Positions 12,791 through 24,674 of a stretch of 64,000 nucleotides of DNA are shown piece after piece. This stretch comes from Lutjanus erythropterus (Eukaryota; Chordata; Actinopteri; Lutjaniformes; Lutjanidae). The first letter of the stretch is position 1, and the number at the start of each line of letters is the position of its first letter. The notes below the pieces were generated by a model that had not been told where the DNA came from, searched no databases, and saw only the letters and a program-made list of their open reading frames with translations. The stretch lies in NCBI GenBank assembly GCA_020091685.1, contig CM034595.1, positions 43,608,351 to 43,672,350 of the forward strand, given 5' to 3'. Position numbers and translations under genes: made by a program.

Positions 12791-13157
12791 TCTATTTGAT
12801 AACCATGCTTACTTTACTTCTTAAAACTAGTTACGGAAAAGTTCTGATCAGTTTATAAATGTTCAACTGTTATACATTAACCTGCCCAACAGTGTATTAA
12901 GTAGTTAAAATCAGCTTCACCTGCACCAGATACATTATTGAAATGCTTCTCAAACATGCAACTCTAATAATAATCCAATTATATAATATGTAATAAGAAA
13001 TACTAATTTAGATATCTTTGGTACATTTGGACTATATTCTGTACTTTTGCTTGAGACAGATCTTTAACGCAGGACTTTTACTTAAAAAGTAAATAAAATG
13101 TTTTTACATTTAGGTAGTGACACTTTTACTTTAAGGACCAGCAGTAAAATGTAGAAG

Positions 13158-13471
13158 CAGATTACAAACATGTTGCCTCACCCTTCCCCTCTAAGCATGT
13201 ATGAGAACCTACAGTGGCTGTGAAACTCAAAAAACTACGAAAGGCCCTCTCCAAAGCCAGTGTCTGGTTTGTCCGTCCTGGGCTACCGTAGAAACATAGG
13301 GGAGCAACACAGTGACCTCTGTGAATGAGGGCCTGAACCCTCTGTAGATATAGCCGAAAAACACAATTCTTATTTTTAGGTGATTATACACAAATGAAAA
13401 CATACTTATGAATATTCTATTTAATTTCTACCATTTTCTGTCCCCCTAAATCTTACATGCTGGACCTTTAA
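13158..13471 (+). mobile_element. TTAA-type MITE, copy 2
   Basis: Contains GTCCGTCCTGGGCTACCGTA and AGGTGATTATACACAAATGA, and ends CATGCTGGACCTTTAA. Same family as 11782-12060. Very common in perch-like genomes by my recollection. Confidence 0.65.
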
Positions 13472-13911
13472 GTACATGATTTGAACACTTCCTACCACTG
13501 AAGTGTCAAATTTCTTTTCATGATGTGGGATATTATTAAATAGCAGTCCTTTCTTTTGTTTAGATAATTCATGGTCAAGTTTCAGTCTGCTGCACCATCA
13601 GCTTGCGTTGTGAGTAATTTTCCAAAAGGAGAACAAACAGAAAGAGGCAGCAGCAGCAGCTCTGGATGGCCAGCAGATATCCACACGCAGACAGCTCTCA
13701 GTCTTAAGTGGAAGAGCAGCAGCCTGTCTCCCATTTAGGATAGTGGGCTATTTAGCCTGACAGCCATTAAATATGAATTAAAAACCACACAGGCCTCTTT
13801 GCCTTCGAAAATGTCATTACATATCTTTATGGCGGCCGATTGTTGAATAAGCAGTTTGCAGGGCTCCCCTGGGGGCAAAGCTGGGGATGGGAGTGGAGTA
13901 GAGTGAAGTGG

Positions 13912-13940
13912 ATGGAGGGAGGGAGGGAGGGAGGGAGGGG
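13912..13940 (+). repeat. (GGGA)n tract
   Basis: Repeated GGGA units give at least five adjacent GGG runs, a G-quadruplex motif. Confidence 0.9.
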
Positions 13941-14073
13941 AGAGAGGAAGAAACCGGGGTGGTCAGACGAGTGCTGGAGTGGAGAGATGGCAGGATGGGA
14001 TGGGGGACAGTTGGGTGGAGGAGCGAGGAGGACTGAGAGGATGAGTGAGGGGACGGCAGAATGAAAACAGACA

Positions 14074-14094
14074 GGGTGGGTGGGCGGGTGGGGG
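14074..14094 (+). other. Strong G-quadruplex motif
   Basis: Five GGG runs separated by single bases (T, T, C, T), ending in GGGGG. Single-base loops are the most stable class of predicted quadruplex. Confidence 0.75.
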
Positions 14095-14989
14095 TCTGTG
14101 CGTCCACGTGCGGAGGTGAGGTATGGAGGATGGAGAGAGCACTGGAGGAATAACGAACAGGCTGGTCTGCTGTAACGGATGAGGCCTAATAGCAGCTGAA
14201 ATGGAATCTACATTACAGGTCCTAACTGAGTGCAGTACTTCAGGGGCCGGGCCCCGAAAGGAGCAAATAATAGCGCTGGCTTGAAGTGGTGCTTCAGTTT
14301 CTCTCCAGCAGACGAGGGAGATATGTAGGGGGGAAATGAGATTGAAGGGGAAGGGGGAGTACTTCAGAGAGATACAGGCCTTCTTAGTATTTTCAGGGTT
14401 GTTAGAAATGTCACAAAAGGTCAGCATGTGCCTGGCGACTCATTTTATTGAGCAGTGTTTACGGCGTGGCCAGGAAGCCCAAACTGCCAGGCTGTAATTA
14501 TCCAAGCTGCACCTCTAAATTGTGATGGCTATTGTTCAAGAAATAAAGACATCACCATTGGTTTTGCTAAGTCCTTGAATACGCCCATTGTTGCCGTAAT
14601 ACAGCTAATTTCACTGAAATATGGTTGATATACACCCAGACAATAGATATTTAATGAGGTTATTTTCACTGATGCACTCAAGTTTACCCTACAGAATAAT
14701 GCCTCAGGTTGTCAAGAGAACAATCGAACAAGAGAGGAAAAAAACAGCACTATAATGTAATCTTTACGTTACATTATATTTTCAGTCAGTCAACACCTCC
14801 AGGCAAAGTGCACGTCTGATTTGGCTGCTATAAAAGAACAGTAGGCCTACAGTACAGTGGCCATTGTTAACCCTAATGCTGTTTTCAAGATGGTTCTGTA
14901 ATTTGGCCTCATTTTGCTGCAGAAATTGTGACTGTTTTGCCACATGACTGTTGCTAGAGAAAATCTGACATATGTGATCTGTAAACAGG

Positions 14990-15125
14990 CTTGGGGAGGA
15001 ATGGATTACATGTAATGTAGTCTGGACACAAAAAAGGTAACTAAATTCCATTACAGTTGCAGATAAAAAAAGATGTAATCAGATTACAGATACATTTTGT
15101 AAAAATAGGGATTATTAGTAGGATT
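14990..15125 (-). repeat. Partial copy of the CAGGGTTGGG MITE
   Basis: CTTGGGGAGGAATGGATTAC, then TGTAATGTAGTCTGG and GATGTAATCAGATTACAGAT, match the terminal part of the element at 34340-34851. Confidence 0.5.
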
Positions 15126-15330
15126 ACCATTTAAAAATGAAGAATAATATACTACCATGCACAGTACACACACAATTGCCAATTCATTATCATGGCCTCA
15201 AAGGAAAAAATGTTACACTGGGTGGAAATTTCGCCATTGTTTGTCTTAAAAATAAGTCAATCAATAAATTGCACATAACGAGGAAGAAACAGCTAGACAA
15301 ATTAATAATCATAACAATGAACAAAAAACT

Positions 15331-15641
15331 TAGAGCTGCAACAATTAAACTATTATTAACTGACTATTAAATTAATCAGTACTTATTTTGACAACTGATT
15401 AATCACTTTGAGTCATTTTCTCATTTAAAAAAAAGAAAGATTTCAGCTTCTTAAATATTAATATTTTCTGGTTTCTTTACTTCTTTGACAGTTTGAGTTG
15501 TGGACAAAACAAGACATTTGAGGACGTCATCTTGAGCTTTGATCAACATTTTTTATCATTTTGTCATTTCATGGACCAAAAAACTAATCGATTAAATGAG
15601 AAAATAATGGATGATGAAAATAATCGTTGGTTGTAGCCCTA
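15331..15641 (-). mobile_element. GCTGCAAC inverted-repeat MITE, copy 2
   Basis: Ends TAGAGCTGCAACAATTAAAC and AATCGTTGGTTGTAGCCCTA. The interior, with ACAAAACAAGACATTTGAGG, runs opposite to copy 1. Confidence 0.65.
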
Positions 15642-16278
15642 AAAACACTATATAAACAATTTCACCACATTTTATATTGAAACCGAAATTGGATCAGTTA
15701 TTGGTTCTCAATAGGCTCTGTTTCTTTTTTTTTCTTTTTGTTTTTTTGAAAGTTCCTAATATCCTTTAAAGATATCAGTTTTAAGTCTTTAGTTCCTTTC
15801 GTTTAAAAGTTCCTCTCAGGTTGCCAGACAAGCAAGGGCCTCTTTAAAGGTTTTATTCAGTTTTTAGACCCACCAAAGAAAATCGGAGATCTGAGGAAAA
15901 AAATACAAACCAATAAATCCAGATTAGTTAAGCTTCCTCTGTTTTGGTTGGCACACACTTGGACGTCGGTGTCCAGACAAGACGAAGGCATCCACAATCC
16001 AGACATCAGATGGTGCAGCTCCGTCTTGTTGATAAAAGAATCTTCCTTTATTACAAAAACAAACAACAAAAACAATATACAGAACAGTTATCATATTGTC
16101 TTATTTTTCCTGTTTCACTGTCCGTTATATTAAAACAAAGACAAAAAACGCTTTACAATAATAAACTTTGTCTAAAAATATTATATAATACTATAAAATA
16201 TTAAACATCTGCCCTTACATATTTATTTTAAGCACATACACATAAGCTTCAAACACAATTCAAATACACACTAATTAC

Positions 16279-16512
16279 TAAAGCTGCAACATTAAATTGA
16301 TTATTGATCAACTATTCTGTCTTCTACCACCAACTATTCTGATCAACTTATCAAAACAAGACATTTGAGGAAATCACCCTGGGCTCAAGGAAAACCTGGT
16401 CAACATTTTTCACCATTTTCTGGCATTTTACTGACCAAACATCTACTTGATTAGTTGAGAAAACGATCAATAAATAAACTGATAGTGAACATAAGCATTA
16501 GTTGCAGCCCTA
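16279..16512 (-). mobile_element. GCTGCAAC inverted-repeat MITE, copy 3
   Basis: Ends TAAAGCTGCAACATTAAATT and TTAGTTGCAGCCCTA, sharing AAAACAAGACATTTGAGGAA with copy 2. Only about 640 bases from copy 2. Confidence 0.65.
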
Positions 16513-16544
16513 CAAATTAGCTCATCAACGGCCAGGGACGTTGC

Positions 16545-17060
16545 ATTTGCTAAGTTTTTAGGTCGCAATGAAGCCGACAGAGGTGGGCAGTTTAACAACA
16601 CATCCATATTTACTAAATATTACACGAGCATTACGTGACTTTAGCTGGTTTCTCAAAGTAAAATAACACACACTTGACGCTATTTCAATGAACTCTTAAA
16701 GCTAATCGGCTAACTTACCACGAAACGTCAAACGGTGTTTAGCTAACAAATAACAGTTCTCTCTCAACAGCTAAGTTAGCTAGCTAGCTACTTCACAGTT
16801 TAGCAGGTTTTGCTTTTGGGCATTTCTGCCAGCTCTACTCTGAGCTCGTTACAAGAGGTAGAAATGTCTTTTTTGACTCTTCTGAAACCCACGGACCTTC
16901 TGTCTCACACACCTGTCTGAGCTGAGCTCGCTACGTGTCGGAAGGTTTCTACCGGTAGCCTGCTTCTGAGGCGTTTAGGGAACATCGGGAAATTGATCTT
17001 TAAGCCCAGTCCTTAGTTACGGTTGCTACGCCTGTCAAGCTTTCCATTCTTGCACTGCAT
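16545..17060. promoter_or_regulatory. CpG-enriched segment
   Basis: CpG is clearly more frequent than in neighbours, especially 16835-17035 (GAGCTCGTTAC, GCTACGTGTCGG, CTACCGGTAGCC, GGCGTTTAGGG, AACATCGGG, AGTTACGGTTGCTACGCC). It could be an unmethylated promoter or a younger repeat. No attached exon is evident. Confidence 0.3.
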
Positions 17061-17338
17061 GTATACAGTTTACAGAGGTAATAATGTCAGATTAAACATC
17101 AAAAGTGGGATTAATTTCTACCTGGCGACTGTGGAGTTTGTCAGCTAAAATGATGTCTCACACTAGCAGATGTAATAAGTGTAGCAAGCTAATGTAAGCT
17201 AATGCTAATGCTTTAACTTCTTGAGTTAGCCTAGCTGAAAAGTCTCATCATCTCCAGCTGAGTCTTTAATGGTTCCTCAGACACATTTATAAATATAAAA
17301 CAAATATTAAAGAAATTAAACAAATAAAAAAATGTTTA

Positions 17339-17351
17339 CCCCCCCCCCCCC

Positions 17352-17408
<57 letters not shown>

Positions 17409-17415
17409 ACACACA
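17339..17415 (+). repeat. C-run followed by (CA)n microsatellite
   Basis: Thirteen C, then about 30 CA units with one CATA interruption near 17403. Confidence 0.95.
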
Positions 17416-17511
17416 GTTTTCATGAACAGGGAAATTAGCTATAAAGATCAAAATTGTTTTTGTACCCACTTGCAAAATTGTATATTTCTGCCATAAAGTG
17501 GAGCTTTAGAT

Positions 17512-18110
17512 CAGTGCCCAAACTCGACAAGACCTGACAGGACATAACAGGTTTGGGTCAAGCCTCATTTCTCACATATTTCACAGGCTCACATCGGGTT
17601 TGGGCTATTTTATTTTATTTTATTACATTTTTTGTTTGTTTGTTTTTTGTTTTTCTCCCTAATTTAGATGTTTCCCATTCCAATTGTCCCCATGTATTGT
17701 CCCTCTCACTGCCAGCTACTGTTTGGTGTAATTATTATTACTTTGTATTGTGCATGTTCACCATAACCAAAGTGTTCTTTCACTCAGTTTTGGGCAACAG
17801 TGCAGCACAGACATGTTGCATGTAGATTGTCTTAACTTGATTTTTTTTGTTACAGTTAAAGCAACATTTTTTATAAATAAATAACATTTAAAATGGCAGA
17901 ATGATGGCTGAATGATTAATGACCTATCCTGCCTTTATACAATTTAAAGAGGTGAAAATAGAAAGTGCAGTTTTTTTGCTTTAGTTTTGTGTTTTTTAGT
18001 CATTCATCCAATGACGCATAGAGGAAAACTTGTTTTAAAAAATGTTGGGCTGTAATTGAGTTTGGGCTGAAATATGCTAATGAGGGCCGGGTTTTGTCAG
18101 GCTTGGTTCT
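17512..18110 (+). repeat. Probable inverted-end repeat
   Basis: The left end (GTGCCCAAACTCGACAAGAC, ACAGGTTTGGG) and right end (GTTTGGGCTGAAATATGC, GGGCCGGGTTTTGTCAGGC) share inverted CCCAAAC/GTTTGGG words, as in fish MITEs. No coding content; boundaries approximate. Confidence 0.35.
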
Positions 18111-18149
18111 TGGTCGCCTCAACTTTTCAGGCTCAATTAAAGCTCTATT

Positions 18150-18275
18150 GTAAAGTTGAGCATTTTAATATGAGGTCTATGGGGATTGACTCACTTTTGG
18201 AGCCAGCCTTAAGTGGCCATTCAAGGAACTGCACTTCTTCGTTGGCTTCCTTTTTCAGCCCCGGAGGTTACTGCT
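18150..18275 (+). repeat. Interspersed repeat fragment
   Basis: TCTATGGGGATTGACTCACT, TTTGGAGCCAGCC and AAGTGGCCATTCAAGGAACT match a repeat I recall as frequent in perch-like fish introns. The open frames here are by-products. Confidence 0.45.
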
Positions 18276-18499
18276 TGTTTAAAACATGCCTTGTAAGCTA
18301 CAGGCAAGTATGTTTCTGGTTCCCCTGCTGGGGTTCAGCCCACAAGCTGCTGTCATTGAAACACAGGTACAGGTACGCTCCTCAAACAGTGAAGAGGGAA
18401 AGGAACATTTCCGATATGTCCCCAAACATTGTTTTTCTTCCGTTTATTAATAAAAAAAAGCATTGACAATAAAAAAGTGATCAATGGCAAATGACCAAA

Positions 18500-18965
18500 T
18501 GTGATTGGATTGGAGGTTGAATCACCCTAAGTCCCGCCCTTTTTCACTTTTTGCTCCAATGACAGATGAGTAAGCTTTGTACCACAACCAACTTTCTTCT
18601 TTCCTGCTTCCTGTACGTAGATATGCTATGTGCCAGGCTCATTTATGTTTAAAAGAAAGACAAACTTTTGAAGATGGTTAAAAGATGTTAAAAAGACATT
18701 CCTGGGCAACATTTATTCACGTTTAAAGTTAACTAAGAAGCAAAACGCTAGCAAACAAGCTAGCTTATCTACACCAATCATGAGATAGCTAGTTAGCTAG
18801 TATTATTAGCTGTTGTTAGTTAACATTTTGCTAACATTAGCTAACTTAAGATGTAACATTTTTACAGGAAAAAGGGGCAGTTGACCAAGGTGCCAGTTCT
18901 GCTCAACTGTTATTGGACCACAGAGCAAAAAGGGGCAGGACTTAGGAAGGCTCAATTGATTGCAG
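18500..18965 (+). mobile_element. Foldback DNA element
   Basis: Left CACCCTAAGTCCCGCCCTTT with TTTTTGCTCCAATGACAG; right CTGTTATTGGACC, GAGCAAAAAGG and GGCAGGACTTAGG. These form inverted arms of about 60 bases. The core is rich in GCTAGC/GTTAGC words. Confidence 0.6.
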
Positions 18966-20081
18966 AGTCACAAAACTGCATGCAATTCTAATCCAAATCT
19001 TGTTATATCTAGTTATATGTGTATGGCAGGTCCTCTTTTCACAGTCTCAGCACGTTTTTCTGGCAGTAAACTGTGATGCTGTTTACAATATTGCTCCAAT
19101 AACCTATTGATATTATGGATCGACAGGAGGCTGGATGGATGTTTCGGGAGACGTGGCAGCAGATAGGTGGCTGTATGTGAGGACGGAGGCATGGATGAAG
19201 AAATGAACAGACAGATGGAGAGGCAGACAGGCTGCCAGACGTGAGCAGCTGCTGATTGTTGTTCTATTGACCATGTGATTGGTCAATACGTTGCTCCGTC
19301 TGAAACACTATCTCCCACTATCAGGTTGTACCAAGCCGTCTACAAAAACAAAAACGGCCCCACAACTTATTTATTCAATGCAGGCATGTAGCAACAGCTT
19401 ATATAGTCAATACATGCATGTAGCTTTTCACATATCCAGGACGAGGCTGCCAGTTTGTGCTAGTTTCTTGTGTGTGCTGCCTCAAAAAAACAAAACAAAA
19501 AAAAAACCCAGATTCACTCTTGTTCAGTCCAATCCCTCCTCATGTTCCAAACAGCAACTGCAATATTTCGGTCGAGCGTCTACACACAGAGGTGCACAGC
19601 TTCACTTACACTCTCCTTTTCCTTGCATCGCTCTATTTTGTGAGCGTGTGTGTATATGTGTGTGCGTGTGCTTTCACTCCTGTCAGTCCACTTAAGGGCC
19701 TTTGGTTTCAGAGGAGGCCATTGTATTTCCTCCATCGCCTAGCAACCATCACCAAGGCCAGCACTCCATTGTTGCGGAGGCTGAGCACCTGAATTGCCTG
19801 CTGCCTGTTTCTACTTTTCAAAATTGTACTGTAATTTCACAAAGTGGTGTTTCAGCATTAGAGGGAGAGAGACGGCCGCGCTCCAAATTGGAGGGCTATG
19901 AAAATTGGGGGGAAGCTTCATTTGGTGGTTTCACATCAGGAGCCGCACGCATTTTGCAAAAGCCACACAAACAGCGGTGAGGCAAAGACGTTCAGAGCGT
20001 GTTTTCGTGTTCAGCTGGCGATGGCAAAATGAAAACAAACACTGAACAATTTATATATTGTAGTGTATTTGACTTATACAG

Positions 20082-20099
20082 TGTGTGTGTGCGTGTGTT

Positions 20100-20136
<37 letters not shown>
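20082..20136 (+). repeat. Compound (TG)n(AG)n microsatellite
   Basis: TG-rich to 20118, then GA units to 20136. A further (GA)n lies at 20345-20369. Confidence 0.9.
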
Positions 20137-20337
20137 CGGAGGCACAGAGAGAGTGATGAAGACTGAAACAGAGATAAAGAGCTGCAGAGATTCCTGTGAG
20201 GTTTTATGTGACTTTACAGCTGATGTGTGTTTATGGCTTCATAGTTTGTTGAAATGGACTTTATAGACTGAGAAACTGATCGAGAGAGACAGAAATCGAC
20301 GAAGACAGACGGACAAAGACTGAAGAGAGAGACGTGG

Positions 20338-20375
<38 letters not shown>

Positions 20376-21299
20376 AAAATGGGAAAAAATATGAAAAGAG
20401 CAACATGTAGTGGGCGGGACTTGAGTGCTGAAAAGGTTTGTGGGCTAGATTTTTCTCAGTGACGTCACTTTTTACACAGTTTCCTTGAATAGCACCTGTG
20501 TGCATGGGGGCTGTCTGTCTGTCAGTTCTGAGTAAAAACATAACCCATGCCAGCAAAAACATATCTATCAGTGTTCTCCAGTGGCCAGTGCAGACAGACT
20601 GTGTCCTTTTTTTCCTCAGAGGCCAACTGTGTTGTCTTTAACGTTAGCTGTTAGAACCCCTCAACCCCTAATCATTTTAGCATCTTTTTGTGAGCGTACA
20701 TTTTCTTTTAAAAAAAAACACACCCTTTTTTTGTGAATTCAAGTGAGTTTAAATTTTTTTTTGACAAAGACTGCGCTTTCTCTTTGTGCGGTGAAAATTG
20801 CTCTTTTTTGTGCGCCTGCAATCAACGCCCTTGTGGATGACCCCAGGTGCCTAATTCAGAAATGGTAAGTGCCAACAATTTTACCATCAGAAAAATCAGT
20901 GTGTCACTCATTATATTGTATACCTTTGTATTGTTTTGACTGACACGTTCTGAGAATATCTGTATCGCCTTTTGAATATTTGCTGATTTGTCCCGTTTAT
21001 TGCATCAATTTTGCTCTTCAAATCCGCAGAAACATTTTTTATCTGTATTTTGTGTCTTGCCATTGTCAGTGTCACCCACTCTCTTTCTCTTATTGATTTT
21101 CAGTTCAGTGAAACTGGTCCATTCTGTCTCCGCATCCCTACATTTAACATTAAACTGCACGTAGATGTGACATCCTCTGAAATCTGTTTTCATTCTCATG
21201 AAAAGCATTTAAAATACTCACATTTTAATTTAAAAAAAAGCAGTGCAACATGCACATCTTAGACCGTCACACACACCAAACTGACATACTGTAAGATGC

Positions 21300-21410
21300 A
21301 TGCACACACAAATACAAGCAAAAACACACACACGCACACACGCACACACACTGATCAGGTTTCATTGTGTCTGTGCAGTCCACACACACACACGCACACA
21401 TGCACACAGG
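21300..21410 (+). repeat. CA/CACG-rich microsatellite region
   Basis: Interrupted ACACACACG units in two blocks (21322-21352 and 21382-21408). Confidence 0.8.
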
Positions 21411-21800
21411 GCTGTCTGTGCAGAGGGTCGGTGTTGGCCGTCGTCAGGATTTACATTCAGGAGGAGTCACACAATTAAATTTTTACAGAAATCATAAGTG
21501 CAGAGCCGTAAATGCAGCAATAATTAGGTCTTTTTCTTCAGGCAGTGGCAAAAAATATTGGTTTTGGTTCTGTCACAAGAATGAAAACATGCTTTTATCT
21601 GCTAGAACTGGAGACTCATGCAAGTAACACTCAGAAAATCCTTCTGCAAACAGCCTTTTCCTACTCTACATGATTTTATGATATAATTATGTGGCAATTC
21701 AAAAATATACGGTGATGTGTTGCTGAAACACCCAAAATTATAGTGTTTTTTTCATATAAATCAAACATCTAATGTGCCAGTGTGATTGATTCACTGCACT

Positions 21801-21910
21801 GTGTCCATCACTGTAAGATGTGTCCATCACTGTAAGATGTGTCCATCACTGTAAGATGTGTCCATCACTGTAAGATGTGTCCATCACTGTAAGATGTGTC
21901 CATCACTGTA
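21801..21910 (+). repeat. 19-bp minisatellite, about 5.8 copies
   Basis: The unit GTGTCCATCACTGTAAGAT repeats head to tail without mismatch, the last copy ending four bases short. Perfect identity implies recent expansion or active homogenisation. Confidence 0.95.
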
Positions 21911-22464
21911 GTACGTCTTCCTTGAAAGCTGACTTCAGACATCCAAAATGCTATTATTAATGTTAAATTATTGATCATTATTGACAGGACAAAGACCTTT
22001 AACCTGGAACCTGTAGACTGGGCTGAGTACAGTACAGGAGCAGGAGGGCTGGAAGAGCTGGTTTATGGGTTACATGTGGGAAAAGTACAAAAATGTTTTA
22101 CTGTCACATGTAAAATAATACATTTTGCAGCATCCTATAGCTTCTTCAGAGAAGTAATCAAGTGAATCAGGCTAATTTAAATTCAGCTCAATATATTATG
22201 TTTTTAAAATGGCAATTAATGCTACAAAGACAGGAAATGGTTAAAACACATGACACAGAAACGTGTAAGTTAACATTTACTTGTGCACAGGGTGGATTGT
22301 AACACAGTCATTCGAGCTCCACAGGAGCAGATTAATAAGGAAAGAAAAATCTATTAATCTGTTCAAGGCTAAATTTCTCTTTTGTGAATGTTCGCATAGT
22401 TAAATATGTTTATGTAGTTCCATATATTCTGTATTCTTTTATACTGCCATTTCTTTTAACAAAG

Positions 22465-22795
22465 ACAGCAGTAACTATATTTTCTTTATCAATTAATGTG
22501 TCTATTTTTCTTGATTAATTGTTTTGTCTACACCCCCAACAAAAATATTGAGAAATGCCTGTCACAAGGTGATATCTTCAAATGTCTTTTTCTGTCAATC
22601 CAGGAGTCCAAAAACCTGAAAATATTCAATGTACTATCATGTAAGATCAAGAAAAGCCACACATTCTCAGATTTGAGGGCTCGGAGCCATCAAATGTTTG
22701 GTATTTTAGCTTGAAAAATGATTGAAACAATTAAGCAATTATGAAATGAGTTGCAGATTAATTCTCCTTTGCTCAGTTAATCACTGCAGCTCTAC
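22465..22795 (+). mobile_element. GCTGCAAC inverted-repeat MITE, copy 4
   Basis: CAGCAGTAACTATATTTTC at the left and TTAATCACTGCAGCTCTAC at the right. The interior has TTGATTAATTGTTTTGTCTA, as in copies 1 and 5. Confidence 0.55.
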
Positions 22796-22799
22796 TTTT

Positions 22800-24670
22800 A
22801 ACATTTCACATTATTCTGTTGGAGAACATAATATAAGGCCTTGTAAGATGACTGCTTTTAATCAGTTTATATATATATAGAAACATATGACTGACTGTTC
22901 AAAGCTGAGTTAATATATTTGTCCCTGACTGACAGCTGAATCAAACCGTCACTGAACTGATTAACACTGACGTCAGCAGGGTCAGTGAGCGTCAGCTTGT
23001 CAGCAGGTGTTTTCTCTCTGTTCCAGCGTGCGGGGGTTAGGTTGTCTAGACCAAGCCTTGGATCACACAGTCTGTCCTGGCAGATAACCCTGACGCCGAC
23101 CCCCCTGCATGGCCCTGCTTCCGGCCTCCCCATCCTCATCCTTCCATCCATCCGCCTCTCCCTCTGCCTCGTCCTTCTTCCAGAACATCAGGATCTCAAA
23201 CACTGAACCCTCCACAGGTTCAAACTAAACTGTCGGTTCGTGCTTCGAGGTAGAGAAACTGCGTGTTGTGTGGTGGTGCATAGATAGAAGTGTAAATATT
23301 TATGTTTATTAGCTGCAAACGTGACCAGAATACTCAACACAGATGCAAGATGATGACTTTATGATTCCTGTTGTCAAATATAAAAAATGGCAGATGAAAG
23401 ATAATGAAGTAGTCGCACAGAGATAATTGCAGCAATTGGAATAATAGCCTGTGCAGGGGAACTGGTTCATGTATTCTTTAAGAGTGTGTTTCTTTTCGAA
23501 CACTTTTTTACAGATGCTTTCTTGACAGGCTGCCAAACGATTCATTTAATCTCTAAGAGCACAAGGAGAAGGCCGCTCAGGACTGCCAGTTCTGCTGTGA
23601 CAAACAGCCTGCGGCCTTCAACTGAGAGGTTTCTGAGTGCTGGAGAAAGTTTTGGTTTGAGGGTGGCGGAGGCCGGGGAGGTTTTTGTCAAAAGCTGCTT
23701 CAGTCAGCCCTCCCTCCTCTCCGCAGGGGGATTCAGATCACACATTAGCTCAAGGAGGCCACCTTGAGTACAGCTCGTAGCTTGGCAACAGATGTGGAGT
23801 GAGACCAAGTGACTTCAGACAGGATAATACTGTTTTTAATGATTATGTGTTTTAAGATAAGATAATTCTTTATTAGTACCACAATGGGGAAAATTTGCAG
23901 TTACAGCAGAAAAAGGAGATAGCAAACAGGAAAATAAAGCTATAAATAATAAATAACAAATAACTTACAAAAGTAAACAATATAAACAAGAGGAAATATA
24001 AAAAATGGCAGCAGTATAAATATAAAATAGTAATAGTATAAACAAGAAGAGGATGTCATCTTGGGCGGCTGTCACCTTCCTCTGACATTTTCTAGACCTT
24101 ACAACCAATCAATCAATCAAGAAAACAGCCAAGATATTAATCGACAATCATCAATTGCAGGCCTAGATCAGTTATCAGACAGCAAAAAGGTAAATCCCAC
24201 GGTGTTTGCAGTCTGGATGAGGAGTCCATGGCAGCATGGAAGACTAGTGATTTTGTTGTTTTGTGGTTCAGCTGACAACAAGTCATTGTCTCCCTCACTG
24301 CTTTGAGACACAAGCTTGGACTTGAGCCACGTTTGTCAAAATCTGACACCCGAGCTCTCGTTTCCCTTCAGATACTTGCAAAATAAAAGGGCCCTTTAAA
24401 AAACATCAAGTGCTCCAGTTGCCTTCCAAGAAAGATGGAACAGTAATTACACCCTGATGTCTTACTATTGTGCACAACAGACTAAACTGGGTCACACCAA
24501 TATCTATCTCCATGGAGATAGAGAGATTGTGGTTGAAAATCCTGCAGCAAATGTTTAAAAGCATAGTTTTTTGAATAGTGATCTTTTTTTTAAAAAAAAA
24601 AAAAAGTAAAATAAAATGAAAACATTAAAACCATTCAACCATCCTGCACAGTGAAAACCTCGGTTCAGAC
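22800..24670. other. No gene seen; conserved-element-like block near 23480-23780
   Basis: 23480-23780 is repeat-free and GC-rich (ACAGGCTGCCAAACGATTCA, GGTGGCGGAGGCCGGGGAGG). Its 93-codon open frame lacks family resemblance. Beyond it comes LINE-tail sequence, then featureless DNA. Confidence 0.3.
23855..24052 (-). mobile_element. LINE-tail-like repeat (AAGATAAGATAATTCTTTATT family)
   Basis: AAGATAAGATAATTCTTTATTAGTACCACAATGGGGAAAA and the A-rich run after it match a pattern widespread at LINE 3' ends in fish, here in reverse orientation. A weaker relative (AGATAAGATGAACTTTATT) is at 52629-52647. Clade not certain. Confidence 0.5.
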
Positions 24671-24674
24671 AGTC

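Larger units (their letters stand above)
13600..14560. other. Conserved-element-like block with G-rich core
   Basis: Two repeat-free flanks (13600-13860, with CAGCCATTAAATATGAATTA; 14410-14560, with CATTTTATTGAGCAGTGTTT and GGCTGTAATTATCC) surround a G-rich, quadruplex-prone core (13900-14110). The long open frames here arise from the G-rich composition. Confidence 0.35.
19000..21800. other. No gene seen; two conserved-element-like blocks and microsatellites
   Basis: Blocks 19680-19980 (GGAGGCCATTGTATTTCCTC, CCATCGCCTAGCAACCATCA) and 21430-21560 (AAATCATAAGTGCAGAGCC, AGCAATAATTAGG) are repeat-free and enhancer-like in texture. A perfect CRE (TGACGTCA) sits at 20460-20467. The rest is simple repeats and AT-rich DNA. 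Confidence 0.3.

Noticed and set aside
13817-14427. Open frames up to 154 codons on the minus strand
   Set aside because: Ser/Pro-rich translation is produced by the G-rich, quadruplex-prone sequence; no domain or splice structure.
18074-18466. 130-codon open frame as a gene
   Set aside because: It covers known-looking interspersed repeat sequence.
20460-20467. Perfect CRE (TGACGTCA) as a promoter element
   Set aside because: An isolated 8-mer with no start site or exon nearby; expected by chance at this length scale.
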